64,000 bases of DNA from Nocardia jiangxiensis NBRC 101359 (GCF_000308615.1 NZ_BAGB01000166.1:1-64000); one strand, 5' to 3'; counted from the first letter of the stretch, positions 1 through 8,824 are shown. The notes: generated by a model not told the origin, from the letters alone. Made by a program: numbers and translations.

Positions 1-19
1 AGACTCACGCTATCGGCTT

Positions 20-1210
20 TCACTCGAGCAGTTTTCTGGCGACGACGACCCGCTGCACCTCGGTCGCCCCCTCCCCGAGCCGTTTGACCCGCAGATCCCG
101 GAACCACCGCTCCAACGGCAGTTCGTCGGCCAGACCGAGCGCGCCGTGAATCTGGATGCACCGGTCGACCACGCGGAACGCGGCCTCGGTGCCGTACAGT
201 TTCGCGATCGAGGCGTCGACCTTGACGTCCTTGCCGAGATCGGCGTTCCAGGCGGCCTGATACATCAGCAGCCTGGCCGCGCGCAGCTCGACTTCGCTGT
301 CGACCAGCATCCACTGGATGCCCTGTTTGTCGGCCAGCTTGCCGCCGAAGACGTCGCGCTCCTTGGCCCAGGTGCAGGCCATGTCCAAGGCGGACTGCGC
401 GATGCCGATCGGCCCGGCCGGGTAGAGGATGCGGCCGTGGATCAGGAAGTCACTGGCCAGCGAGAAACCCTTCCCCTCCGCGCCGATCAGATTCTCGGCC
501 GGGATCACCGCATCCTCGAAATGCAGTTCGTAGGGCGCGAAGGAGGCCATCACGCCGATGCGGCGGAACGACAGCCCCGGCGTGTCCTTCTCCACGATGA
601 AACACGAAATGCCGTGCCGCCCTTCGCCGGTGCGGGCATAGACCACACCCCAGTCGGCGTCCTTCGCGTGGCTGGTCCACATTTTGGTGCCGTTGAGCAC
701 ATAGTGGTCGCCCTCGCGCACGGCCTTGAGCGTGATCGCGCGTGCCGGGTCCGAACCGCCCGAGGCCTCACTGATCGCCGTGTACGCCTTGGTGGCCGTG
801 CCGTCGATGATGGGCTGAGCGTATTTCGCGAATTGTTCGGGCGTCGCTTTGAACATCACATTCGGCGGATTGCCGCCGAATGCGCCCAGCGCCGGAAAGA
901 ACGCGCCCATACGGCATTTGGCGGCCTCCTCGGCCACCACGACCTGACCGAGCACACTCAGCCCGGCGCCACCGAACCGCTCCGGTGTCTGCAACGCCCA
1001 CAGGCCGAGCCGACGGGCCTTGTCCTGCAAGGCGATCAGCTGCTCGCGCGGCAGCCCGGCGGCATCGTGCGGCAGCCGCTCTTCGAGCGGATGCACCTCG
1101 GTCCGCATAAATCCGCGCACGGTATCGCGCAGTAACCGGAACTCCTCGGGCAGCTCCCAGGCGCCGGTGAGGCGGGCGTCATCGATCTGATCGGAGGTGA
1201 GTGCGGGCAT
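20..1210 (-). CDS. Acyl-CoA dehydrogenase family protein
   Basis: A 396-residue flavoprotein of the acyl-CoA dehydrogenase family, expected to form an alpha,beta double bond in an acyl-CoA with FAD as cofactor. Family landmarks are visible: the SEASGGSDPA stretch after the mid-domain strand, NGTKMWTSHA, and a C-terminal GEGATEVQR that keeps the Glu used as catalytic base in the MCAD-like group. The start is placed at the internal ATG (MPALTSDQ), 7 bases after the flavin reductase stop; an upstream in-frame ATG would overlap that gene by about 50 bases. It is last in a three-gene set: hydrolase, flavin reductase, dehydrogenase. The flavin reductase neighbour leaves open that this is an ACAD-fold monooxygenase, but the retained Glu favours a dehydrogenase. 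The substrate is unknown. Confidence 0.88.
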   Translation of the reverse strand: MPALTSDQIDDARLTGAWELPEEFRLLRDTVRGFMRTEVHPLEERLPHDAAGLPREQLIALQDKARRLGLWALQTPERFGGAGLSVLGQVVVAEEAAKCRMGAFFPALGAFGGNPPNVMFKATPEQFAKYAQPIIDGTATKAYTAISEASGGSDPARAITLKAVREGDHYVLNGTKMWTSHAKDADWGVVYARTGEGRHGISCFIVEKDTPGLSFRRIGVMASFAPYELHFEDAVIPAENLIGAEGKGFSLASDFLIHGRILYPAGPIGIAQSALDMACTWAKERDVFGGKLADKQGIQWMLVDSEVELRAARLLMYQAAWNADLGKDVKVDASIAKLYGTEAAFRVVDRCIQIHGALGLADELPLERWFRDLRVKRLGEGATEVQRVVVARKLLE

Positions 1211-1217
1211 CGGATAC

Positions 1218-1802
1218 TCAGCTCCGGGCCGCGGAACGGTAGGCGCGAGCACTCTCCAGCTGCGGCACATGGTTGGTCTCGTACTGCTCGATCCACTCGG
1301 CCGGCAGTTTGCCCCACGCCTCGCCGATGCGCAGCCGCTCGCCGGGGTTCAGGATTTCCGCGGCGACCACGTCACCGACGAAGATGGTGCTCTCCTCGAC
1401 ATCCAGGGTGGCCATCACCCGGGTCTCGACATAGCTGTGCGCGTCGAGCAGGATCGGCGCGCCGGTGACGCCGGTCTTGGTACGGAGTTTCGAGATCTTG
1501 CCACCATCGCGGCCCGAGCTGCCGCCCAGCGTCATCAGAATGTCGAGTGACGCGTCGAGTTGCTCCGGGACCGCGCTCAGCAGATGCATCACGAATATGC
1601 CGGAGCTGAGCACCATGTCGTGGGTCTTGTTGTACTTGGTCAGGCTGACCGTGGCACGAGGCAGCTCCGGCACGATGCTCATCGAGCCCGCGGACAGGCT
1701 CATCAGGCCGTTGGCGAACCCGCCGTCGATCGTGGTGACCGCGACCGGGAATGGGCGCAGGCCACCGAGTACCTTGTTCGCCGCATCGACGTCGATTGTC
1801 AT
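1218..1802 (-). CDS. Flavin reductase-like FMN-binding protein
   Basis: A 194-residue protein of the flavin reductase family (split-barrel FMN-binding fold). The N-terminal segment with RPFPVAVTT, NGLMSLSAGSMS and the LPRATVSLTKYNKTH stretch matches the FMN-binding core. Such proteins supply reduced flavin to two-component monooxygenases, or simply bind FMN. The ATG start is preceded by a GAAAGGAA ribosome site. It lies 31 bases after the hydrolase gene and 7 bases before the acyl-CoA dehydrogenase, so it should be co-transcribed. Its oxygenase partner is not obvious; the adjacent dehydrogenase is one candidate and the P450s are unlikely. Confidence 0.82.
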   Translation of the reverse strand: MTIDVDAANKVLGGLRPFPVAVTTIDGGFANGLMSLSAGSMSIVPELPRATVSLTKYNKTHDMVLSSGIFVMHLLSAVPEQLDASLDILMTLGGSSGRDGGKISKLRTKTGVTGAPILLDAHSYVETRVMATLDVEESTIFVGDVVAAEILNPGERLRIGEAWGKLPAEWIEQYETNHVPQLESARAYRSAARS

Positions 1803-1833
1803 GTCGTTGTTTCCTTTCGGGACGTCCGGCGGG

Positions 1834-2718
1834 CTACCCGCGCACGGACAGTGAGGAATTCAGGTAGTCGAGCAGATTCGCGGTGAACACGTCATCGTCG
1901 TCGCCGGCGACCATATGGCCGACCTCCCGGACATCGATCACCTCGACCTGCGGGATCAGTTCCCGCAGTTCGGCGACGCCCTCGTCGGAGACGACGTCGG
2001 ACAGCTGCCCGCGCACCAGCAGAACCGGGCAGGTGACCCGCTGGGCGGCCCGCTTGGCCCGCTCGTAGATCTGCGGGCTCACCGGCCGATCGTCGTCACC
2101 GTCGGCAGAGCGCATCATCGCGGGATCCCGGTGCCAGTACCAGCGCCCCTGTCGGAGGCGCAGATTCTTCCGGAGGCCCTCGACGCTCGATGGCCTCGGG
2201 CGGTGCGGATTGTAGGCCGCGATTCGCGCGGACGCCTCCTCGAGCGAGGCGAAGCCGTCCGGCGCGCTCTGCATGAACTCACGGACCCGGCGACCACCGC
2301 TGACCTCGACACGCACGGCGATGTCCACCAGGACCAGCGCCTGTGCGAGGGACGTATCCTCACCGGCCGCGATCAGGGAGATCTTCCCGCCCATGGAGGC
2401 GCCGACGAGGGCGACGGGCAGACCCGGATTCGCCTGCCGGATATGGGCGAGCACCGCGCGCAGGTCCTCGACGAGCGCGGCAACACTGTAGTCACCGCCG
2501 GAATGCCAGTCGCTGTCGCCGTGCCCGCGCAGATCGATCGCACACGACGCCCAACCGGCCTCGGCCAGCCGGACTCCGGTGCGACGCCAGGAGTGCCTCG
2601 TCTGGCCGCCGCCGTGCAGCAACACCACCACGCCCCGGCCGGCGGCGTGATCGCCGACCCAGAGATCGGCTGCCAGGCGCACTCCGGCGCCCGGCAGCCT
2701 GGACTCGAGATGACGCAC
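1834..2718 (-). CDS. Alpha/beta hydrolase
   Basis: An alpha/beta hydrolase of about 294 residues. Visible landmarks are the oxyanion segment LLHGGGQTRHSW, the nucleophile elbow GASMGG with its Ser, a late Asp in VRGQLSDVVSD and the C-terminal His in EVGHMVAGD. It could hydrolyse an ester, a C-C bond (meta-cleavage type) or a lactone. The GTG at 2718 is chosen because GGAAGGGAG lies 8 bases upstream; an in-frame ATG at 2766 would add 16 Arg/Ala-rich residues. First gene of the hydrolase, flavin reductase, dehydrogenase operon, with a TGAC-N6-GTCA palindrome about 95 bases upstream. Confidence 0.85.
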   Translation of the reverse strand: MRHLESRLPGAGVRLAADLWVGDHAAGRGVVVLLHGGGQTRHSWRRTGVRLAEAGWASCAIDLRGHGDSDWHSGGDYSVAALVEDLRAVLAHIRQANPGLPVALVGASMGGKISLIAAGEDTSLAQALVLVDIAVRVEVSGGRRVREFMQSAPDGFASLEEASARIAAYNPHRPRPSSVEGLRKNLRLRQGRWYWHRDPAMMRSADGDDDRPVSPQIYERAKRAAQRVTCPVLLVRGQLSDVVSDEGVAELRELIPQVEVIDVREVGHMVAGDDDDVFTANLLDYLNSSLSVRG

Positions 2719-2810
2719 CGAGACTGCTCCCTTCCGTGCCGCCGACGACCGCGCCGCGCGGAGCACCGCACCCGGATGCTTTCACCCGGCGACAGCTCTA
2801 CCAACCATAT

Positions 2811-2826
2811 CTGACAGAAGTGTCAA
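2811..2826. promoter_or_regulatory. Putative operator, TGAC-N6-GTCA class
   Basis: ctgacagaagtgtcaa carries the half-sites TGAC and GTCA with a 6-base spacer. It sits between the thiolase stop and the start of the hydrolase operon (minus strand). The same pattern recurs near 5890, 36179, 43491, 43594 and 46847. Confidence 0.55.
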
Positions 2827-2839
2827 CCAAGAGAGCGGG

Positions 2840-3990
2840 TCACGCTACCTTCGGTACCTCGATCAGCACCGCCCCAGCCTGACCGCCGCCGGCGCACATC
2901 GCCGCCACGCCACATCCGCCGCCACGCCGCCGCAGTTCATACATCAGGGTGACGATCATGCGCGCACCGGTCGCGGCGACCGTATGACCGAGGCTACATC
3001 CGCTGCCCGCAGTGTTGACGAGTTCGTCATCTATGCCGAGCTTCTTGCACGCGGCCACCGGCACGGCCGCGAACGCCTCGTTGATCTCCCACAGCGCGAC
3101 GTCGGACACGGCGATCCCGCCCCGCTCGAGCACCTTCGGGATCACATCCAGCACGGCCAGCCCGGTGTTGGCCGGATCGATCGCGGTGGAGGCCCATGCC
3201 CGCACCGTCGCCAGCACCTCCACGCCCTGCGCGCTCGCCACGTCGGCGCTGGTGACCACGACCGCGGCGGCAGCGTCGTTGATCCCGCTGGCGGTACCCG
3301 CGGTGACCGAGAAACCGTCGATCTCCGGGTGCAGCACCTTCAGGCCCGACAATTTCTCCAGGCTGGTGTCGCGACGGGGATGTTCGTCCACGGCGAATTC
3401 GATCCGCGAACCGTCCGCCTGCAATGCCTGCACCGGCACGATCTCATCGTCGAACACCCCGGAGTCGATGGCCTTGATCGCGCGCTGATGCGAACGCAGG
3501 GCCCAGGCGTCCATCTCCGCACGAGTGATGCCTACGGCTTTGGCGGTATTCCAGCCGACCGTGATGGACATGTCCTGATTCGGCGCCTCGGCGGTGTCCG
3601 GATGCGAGGGCGGCATCCACTGCCCGGTGAATTCGTCGGTGGTCCCGGGGGTGCGGAACTGCTGCAGCGGCGCTGTGGACTGTGAATTCGCGCCACCGGC
3701 GATGATCACCCGCTCCGCGCCCGCGGCGATCTGCGCCGCGGCGTTGCCTATGGCGGTGAGGCTGCCGGCGCAATGCCGATTCACCGCCTGCCCGGGCACC
3801 TGCGACAACCCGGCGGTCACCGCCGCATGGCGGGCGATATCGCCGCCGCCGTAGTTGGACTCCGCCAGGATGATGTAATCGACCTGCTCCGGAGCCAGGG
3901 CGGAGCGCCGCAGCGCCTCCTTGACGACGGTCTCGGCCAATTCCATCGCGGTGGTGTCGCGCAGGGTGCCCTTGAACGAGGTCCCGCCTC
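2840..3990 (-). pseudogene. Thiolase (acetyl-CoA acetyltransferase), 5' end missing
   Basis: This encodes almost all of a thiolase: nucleophile Cys in NRHCAGSLTAIG, the NEAF motif, the GCSLGHTVAATGAR His motif and the second Cys in CAGGGQAGAV. The usual N-terminal strand (about 15 residues up to the PIGTSFKGTL region) is absent. Reading upstream, the frame runs directly into the middle of an enoyl-CoA hydratase in another frame, around 3985-3995. A start inside the remnant (for example at AMELAETVV) would give a protein lacking the first strand and part of the fold. The catalytic residues survive, so the loss looks recent, or is an assembly fault that dropped several hundred bases. It would have catalysed the CoA-dependent cleavage step of beta-oxidation together with the upstream hydratase and P450. 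Confidence 0.8.
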
Positions 3991-4556
3991 GGCCACCACC
4001 CGATTCACCACACCGAGACCGAGCGCTTCCGCGGCCGGGAGCTTGTCGCCGAAGAACACCAATTCCTTCGCGCGCTGCATGCCGATCAACCGGGGCAGCA
4101 GGTAGGCCCCGCCGCCGTCGACCACCAGCCCCCGTTTGACGAAGGACTCGCTGAAGTAGGCCGCCTCGGTCGCGATCACCAGGTCCGAGGCGTACGCCAG
4201 ATGTGCGCCGATGCCGGCGGCAGCTCCGTGCACCACGGTGACGACCGGCTTTCCGCAATCCAAAACCGCGGCGATCAGGCGCTGCGCGCCGGTCATGATC
4301 CGCCGCATCGGATCGGTCACCCGCTTGACGTTCCTCGCATGACCGTCCGCCAGCTTCACCACATCCGCGCCGGAGCAGAAGTGCTTGCCGTTCGCACGCA
4401 GGACCACCGCCCGGATATCGGCGTCGGCGTCGGCCGCGCGAACAGCTCGATCAGGGCGTCGCGATCCTCGGGCCGGATGGCATTGGCCGCCTCGGGCCGG
4501 TTGAGCGTGATCGTCAGGACGCCGCCGTCGATCTTCCGCAGGAGAGCATCGGTCAT
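3985..4556 (-). pseudogene. Enoyl-CoA hydratase/isomerase, frameshifted and 3'-truncated
   Basis: The start MTDALLRKIDGGVLTITLNRPEAANAIR is typical of crotonases. Around 4436 the frame must shift by one base to continue into ADADADIRAVVLRANGKHFCSGAD; the DNA reads cgcggccgac where cgcgggccgac would keep the frame. The second part keeps the GAAAGIGAHLAYASDLVIA oxyanion region and GLGVVNRVVAEAG, then stops making sense where the thiolase begins, so roughly the last 80 residues are missing. The ATG overlaps the P450 stop (ATGA), indicating co-transcription with the P450. Two separate lesions in one gene argue for either real decay or poor sequence quality here. Confidence 0.82.
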
Positions 4557-5800
4557 CGGGGCGTGTACCTCACATTCAGATGTTTGATGCCGTTCACGAA
4601 ATTCGACCGCAGCAGTGTCGGCTCACCGACGGCCTCGAGGTCGGGAAAACGCGAATACAGGGCCTCGAACGCGATATTCAGCTCCAGCCGCGCCAAGTGC
4701 GCGCCCAGGCAGAAGTGCGGCCCCGGCGCACCGAATGCCAAGTGCGGGTTCGGATTACGGGTGATATCGAAAACATGGGGGTCCTCGAAGACGGCATCGT
4801 CGCGATTGGCCGAGGTGTACCAGAGTACGACCTTCTCCCCCTGGGAGAACACCTGATCACCGAGCTGGACACCATCATGAGTCACCGTGCGGCGCATGTG
4901 GATCACCGGGCTCGCCCAGCGCAGGATTTCCTCGATCGCGGTCGGCGCCGACGCGCGGTAGTCCGCCAGCCAGGCGTCGCGCTGAGCGGGATGGCGACTC
5001 AGGGCGTAGACCCCGTGCGTCAGGGCATTACGCGTGGTCTCATTGCCGGCCCCGACCATCAGGATGAAGAATTTCGCCATCTCCTGCGGGGTCAGATTGT
5101 CGCCCTCCTTCGCGGCGACCAACATACTGATGACATCGTCACGCGGATTGGCGATCCGCTCCTCGGACAAATTCTGCAACAGCTCGATCAGCCGTTCGCT
5201 GGCCTGGGTCACCGCATCGGCGATACCCGCGCCGGACTGGTCGGGAATGTATTCCGAATCCGATGCGCCCAGAATCGTATTCGTCGCCATGAGGATATCG
5301 GCCTCATGCTCCCGCGGAATGCCCAGCATGGCGCTGATGATCCGCAGTGGAAGCAGCACAGCGAAGTTGTCGACGAAATCGCATTCGCCGGCGGCCGGCA
5401 TCGCGTCGAGGATTTCATTGGTGGTCGATTCGACCAGGCCGCGAATAGATTCCAAGCTCTTGTTGGTGAATCCCCGGGACACGATCTTGCGGACCCGGGA
5501 GTGTTCGGGATTGTCCATATCGATGATCGACCCGCGATACTCGCGCAATGCGCGCGGCTGGTCGAAAATCTGCGTACCCTCCCCCGAGGCGAAATCCTCG
5601 GGACGCCGGCTCACCTCGAGGACGTCGGCGTGGCGGGTCAGCGCCCAGAAGCCCTTGCGGTCCCGCCCGCCGAGCGAGACGAAAGCCCGGGGATTCTCCC
5701 TGCGCAGCGCGTCGAACCGGGCGTCTCGTTCGGCCTGGCCGGTCTGTTGCCACCAGTCGAAATCGATCAGCACGTCCGCGGCCTCATCGGCTCCGATCAT
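4553..5800 (-). CDS. Cytochrome P450 (CYP124/125/142-like)
   Basis: A complete bacterial class I P450 of 415 residues. The I-helix motif AGNETTR is at 251-257, the K-helix ExxR at 291-294, and the haem loop FGAPGPHFCLGAH places the axial Cys at 364. The FGAPGPHFCLGA loop and overall length resemble the actinobacterial CYP124/125/142 group that hydroxylates the termini of branched lipids and sterols; this subgroup assignment is by eye. It needs an electron-transfer partner, for which the nearby but frameshifted ferredoxin (6120-6313) is a candidate. The gene starts its own operon, with a TGAC-N6-GTCA-like palindrome at 5890-5903, and overlaps the enoyl-CoA hydratase start by ATGA. Confidence 0.9.
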   Translation of the reverse strand: MIGADEAADVLIDFDWWQQTGQAERDARFDALRRENPRAFVSLGGRDRKGFWALTRHADVLEVSRRPEDFASGEGTQIFDQPRALREYRGSIIDMDNPEHSRVRKIVSRGFTNKSLESIRGLVESTTNEILDAMPAAGECDFVDNFAVLLPLRIISAMLGIPREHEADILMATNTILGASDSEYIPDQSGAGIADAVTQASERLIELLQNLSEERIANPRDDVISMLVAAKEGDNLTPQEMAKFFILMVGAGNETTRNALTHGVYALSRHPAQRDAWLADYRASAPTAIEEILRWASPVIHMRRTVTHDGVQLGDQVFSQGEKVVLWYTSANRDDAVFEDPHVFDITRNPNPHLAFGAPGPHFCLGAHLARLELNIAFEALYSRFPDLEAVGEPTLLRSNFVNGIKHLNVRYTPR

Positions 5801-5889
5801 CGGCTCTTCCTCGCTCGTTCGTCGTCACATCTTCGGCGGTCTCCGGTCGGCGCCGGATCGCAGCCGAAATCACCATCGCCATCCGATTC

Positions 5890-5903
5890 TGGCACTAGTG
5901 TCA
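5890..5903. promoter_or_regulatory. Putative operator, TGAC-N6-GTCA class
   Basis: tggcactagtgtca is a palindrome with one mismatched pair (TGGC for TGAC) around a perfect CACTAGTG core. It lies about 90 bases upstream of the P450 start at 5800 on the minus strand. Confidence 0.5.
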
Positions 5904-6032
5904 CTATTTTGCAACCGGCTCTACCAGCGTCTTTGTTCATAAATCGGGACATCTCTCGAGCATCAGTTAGCCAACTGTGTCACCAACATTCACCGACACC
6001 GGCCTGATCGGGACATCGGGGCCACGACGAGC

Positions 6033-6068
6033 GGCCCCGCCGTACACGACAGCGTGTACGGCGGGGCC
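6033..6068 (-). terminator. Strong hairpin after the P450-ferredoxin operon
   Basis: Perfect 15-base arms (6033-6047 and 6054-6068) around a 6-base loop. It lies about 50 bases past the ferredoxin stop in the direction of transcription. There is no long T-run, as is common for actinobacterial terminators. Confidence 0.7.
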
Positions 6069-6119
6069 CGATGCCTTCCCGAGATCGGCAACATCCGCTG
6101 CCGGGTGCGGACTGCCGAA

Positions 6120-6313
6120 TCAGTCCGCGATGATGATCGCTCGTTCCGGACACCCGAGAGCGCCCTGTCGTGCCGACTCGGTGAGCCGATCCGGCACTTC
6201 ACCTTCCGCGATGACCTGACCGTATCCTGCTCGTCGTCCGCGAAGACCTCCGGCGCGTTGCCGTAGCACATACCGTGACCAGTGCAGACAGTGTGATCGA
6301 TCGTGACCTTCAT
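6120..6313 (-). pseudogene. [3Fe-4S]-type ferredoxin, single-base frameshift
   Basis: The first 29 residues, MKVTIDHTVCTGHGMCYGNAP up to ADDEQ, are the N-terminus of a small P450 ferredoxin with the first cluster cysteines (CTGHGMC). The natural continuation, GYGQVIAEGEVPDRL up to ARQGALGCPERAIIIAD with the last cluster Cys, is in the next frame. Restoring one G in cag-gga-tac (the DNA reads caggatac) rejoins the two into a 64-residue protein, the normal length. The ATG overlaps the stop of the P450 at 6310-7503 by ATGA, so it is that enzyme's redox partner. As written it would yield an inactive product with a long foreign tail. Confidence 0.88.
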
Positions 6314-7503
6314 CGGTCATCTCTCCCATCGAATGTGAGGTGGAGCGAATCGAGCCCGGTGGTGCCGCGCGGCCAGCGCACCCGCGGGGTCGTCCCCGGG
6401 GTGATGTGATATTCCGGAATCCGCGCGTGCCACTCCTGGTACACGATGTGCATCTCCAGCCGGGCCAGATGCGATCCCAGGCAGCGGTGCACGCCCATCC
6501 CGAAACTGATGTGCGGGTTCATCCCGCGATGGAAGTCGAGCGTGTACGGGTCGTGGTGCCGGTCCTGGTCACGGTTGGCCGCCGCCAGATAGGCGGTCAC
6601 CCGGGTACCGGCCGGCAACACCCGTCCGCCGAGTTCGGTCTCCTCGGAGGTCACCCGCGGCAGGAACGGAGCCGGTGGATCCAACCGCAGCAATTCCTCG
6701 GTCGCGGCCGGAATCAGCCCCGGACCGTCCACGATCAGCCGTCGCTGGCCCGGATTCTCGGCCAGGCGCTGCATGCCGAAGCCGAGCGCGTCCATCACGG
6801 TGTCCAGACCGGCGAGAATGAACAGGAAGCACAGACCGATGGCCTCCTCGTCGCTGAGCGCGTCCTCGCCGGTCAGGGCGAGCAGCCGGCTCAGCACATC
6901 CTCGCCGGGCCGGCCGCGCCGCTGCCGGATCAGATCAGTCAGATACATGAACAGTTCGGCCGCCTTCTGCATACCCTCCTGGGACGCGGCGTCGACCGAG
7001 GTCTCACCCGCGGCGCTGGTCAAACCGAGCACCGCGTCCTTCCACTCGACGAACTGATCACGCATATCCAGCGGCAGACCGAACAGCGTCAGGAAGACCT
7101 GGACCGGGAAGACCGCGCCAATCTCGGCGACGAAATCACAGCCGCCCCGCCGGGCGATCGGCTCGATGAGGTCGATCACCTGCCGCCGGAGCTCCGGATC
7201 CCTCGGATTGATCACCCGTGGACTGAAGAACGGCTGCAGAATCCTGCGATAGCGAGACTGCTCGGGCGGATCGAAGGCCAGCGGAACCAGCGGAATCGGA
7301 CTGCCCAGCACGTCGAAAGCCTGCTTCGAGGAGAAGATCGAAGGCTGCTTGAGCACGGTCTCGACAAGATCGCGGTGGGTCACCGCCAAGCCGCCCTCGA
7401 CCTCCACCACGGGATGCTGACGCATGATGCGCCAGGAACCGTCGCGGTCCTGGGCCATCGGCAGGTTGTCGGTGTTGATCACACGGGATGCTTCGGATGT
7501 CAT
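6310..7503 (-). CDS. Cytochrome P450
   Basis: A complete P450 of 397 residues. The I-helix AGLDTV (231-236) has Asp where most P450s have the Glu/Asp of the acid-alcohol pair. ExxR is at 270-273, and the haem loop FGMGVHRCLGSHLAR gives the axial Cys at 341. It is a soluble class I enzyme expected to hydroxylate a small hydrophobic or acyl substrate. Its stop overlaps the ferredoxin start (ATGA), a dedicated pair. The gene starts about 70 bases after the small coiled-coil protein, and a 17-base palindrome at 7562-7578 in that gap may control it. It belongs to a different subgroup from the P450 at 4553-5800 (MGVHRCLG versus APGPHFCLG haem loop). Confidence 0.9.
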   Translation of the reverse strand: MTSEASRVINTDNLPMAQDRDGSWRIMRQHPVVEVEGGLAVTHRDLVETVLKQPSIFSSKQAFDVLGSPIPLVPLAFDPPEQSRYRRILQPFFSPRVINPRDPELRRQVIDLIEPIARRGGCDFVAEIGAVFPVQVFLTLFGLPLDMRDQFVEWKDAVLGLTSAAGETSVDAASQEGMQKAAELFMYLTDLIRQRRGRPGEDVLSRLLALTGEDALSDEEAIGLCFLFILAGLDTVMDALGFGMQRLAENPGQRRLIVDGPGLIPAATEELLRLDPPAPFLPRVTSEETELGGRVLPAGTRVTAYLAAANRDQDRHHDPYTLDFHRGMNPHISFGMGVHRCLGSHLARLEMHIVYQEWHARIPEYHITPGTTPRVRWPRGTTGLDSLHLTFDGRDDR

Positions 7504-7561
7504 CGTTGACCCCTGTCTGCGCCACTGTCGACCGGCGACGGCCGGTCAGCGCCGATACTAT

Positions 7562-7578
7562 AGCTAAATGATTTAGCT
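7562..7578. promoter_or_regulatory. 17-base palindrome upstream of P450
   Basis: agctaaatgatttagct has perfect 8-base arms around a central G. It overlaps the stop codon of the small protein gene and lies about 60 bases upstream of the P450 start. It may be an operator; it is too AT-rich for a stable terminator stem. Confidence 0.45.
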
Positions 7579-7806
7579 TTCAATACCGGCCCCGGAGGGC
7601 CGCAGCGAATCGCGAATCGATTCCATCGCCGCGAGCCGGCGGGCGATCATCGTGACCGCCGCGGCATCGGCCCCGGACTGCGACTCGACCGCGCGCAGGC
7701 GCGCCCGCACTCGCGCGATCTCCTCGGCCAGTCGTTCACCGGCCTCCTGCCTGGTGAGCAGATCCTGGTCGACCCAGTCCGCGGCATCGATATCCTTGTC
7801 AGCCAC
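7573..7806 (-). CDS. Small acidic coiled-coil protein, amidohydrolase partner A
   Basis: A 77-residue protein with no domain I recognise. It opens MADKDIDAADW, has the signature DxDLLTRQEAGERLAEEI, then a helix-rich segment, and ends in ARRLAAMESIRDSLR. The heptad-like spacing suggests a helical hairpin or short coiled coil. There is no signal peptide or Cys. A clear paralog is encoded at 48790-48999, and each copy directly follows an amidohydrolase of the same family, so the pair is a conserved module. The gap to the upstream amidohydrolase is 29 bases. Role unknown; a subunit, stabiliser or assembly factor for the hydrolase is an inference from pairing only. Confidence 0.75.
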   Translation of the reverse strand: MADKDIDAADWVDQDLLTRQEAGERLAEEIARVRARLRAVESQSGADAAAVTMIARRLAAMESIRDSLRPSGAGIES

Positions 7807-7835
7807 GCTGTTTCGTCTTTCGGTTGACGCGCGTA

Positions 7836-8824
7836 TCAGTTGGCGCGAGGGAAATTGAAGAGTTTGCGGGCGTTCAGCTCGACTATCTTGTGCGCGTCGG
7901 CGTCGGATACGTCCTGGAGCAACTTGCCGGTGAACTCACGGCTGTTGGGCCAGTTCGAATCCGAGTGCGGGTAGTCGCACTCCCACAGGATGTTGTCGAC
8001 GCCGATCGCCTCGCGGCGCACGATACCTTCGCTGTCGTCGATGAAGCAGCCGAAGATGTGCTCGCGGAACAGATCCGACGGGCGCACCTCCTTGTTCACG
8101 TTCTGGTACCAGCGATGCTTCTCCCAGACCTGATCGATGCGCTCGAGCAGATACGGCACCCAGCCGACGCCGCCCTCGGACAGCGCGACCTTCAGGTTCG
8201 GGAACTTGTAGAACACCGGGGAGAACAGCAGATCGGCGGTCGCGTACATCGAGTTGGTGCCGAACAGGGAGATCATCACCGCCATCGGGGCCTCGGGCGA
8301 GGTGATCGGCGGGCGACCGGAAGAGCCGAAATGCATGCACAGCGGCATGCCGGTCTCCTGCGCGGCGGCGAAGACCGGGTCCCAGTGGTCGGTGTAGAAC
8401 GACGGAAGTCCCAGCGGCACAGCACATTCCGGGAAGGAGATGGCCCGCGCCCCCTTGGCGGCACAGCGGCGGATCTCGGCGGCGGCGGCAACCGGATCCC
8501 ACAGCGGCAGGATGATCAGAGGAATGAAGCGGTCCGGCGCGGCCGCGGCCCACTCGTCGAGATGGAAGTCGTTCCACGCCCGCACCGACAGCAGCGCGAG
8601 TTCCTTGTCCTGACCCTCGAGGAAGACGGTGCCGGAGAAGCGCGGGAACGACGGGAAACACAGTGCCGCCTGAACGCCGTCGTGGACAGCGCCTCGTCAC
8701 CGGCGTTCTGCGACATGTCCATCTCGACGATGCGGGGACCAGCCTCGATGAACTTCTTCGGCAACCGGTCGACCCACACCGATGGCGGCTCGATCAGATG
8801 GTCGTCGACAGAAATCATCTGCAT
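7836..8824 (-). pseudogene. Amidohydrolase (TIM-barrel, ACMSD-like), internal deletion
   Basis: The 5' part encodes MQMISVDDHLIEPPSVWVDRLP, with the DxH-type metal site, as far as GPRIVEMD. The 3' part, in another frame from about 8690, encodes DGVQAALCFPSF followed by FSGTVFLEGQDKELALLSVRAWNDF and runs intact to the C-terminus, including WECDYPHSDS with the last metal-site Asp. Aligned with the intact paralog at 49007-50191, about 60 residues between these parts are missing and the frame changes at the junction. A GTG at 8585 would still yield a 249-residue C-terminal piece lacking the first metal ligands. It is followed by the small coiled-coil gene as in the intact locus. Either a recent deletion or an assembly gap. 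Confidence 0.85.

Larger units (their letters stand above)
5801..6119. other. Intergenic region between P450 and ferredoxin
   Basis: This 319-base stretch holds no credible gene. It contains the operator-like palindrome at 5890-5903 serving the P450 at 4553-5800 and the strong hairpin at 6033-6068 that ends the upstream ferredoxin transcript. A weaker agtt-agcc-aact inverted repeat lies around 5970. Confidence 0.6.

Noticed and set aside
1218..1802. HsaB-like reductase of a steroid two-component monooxygenase
   Set aside because: Sequence is only generally flavin reductase-like, and the adjacent ACAD keeps the dehydrogenase Glu, so a specific HsaAB call is not supported.
2840..4258. A natural hydratase-thiolase fusion protein
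   Set aside because: The frames of the two parts differ at the join, and both ends needed for folding are missing, so it is not a designed fusion.
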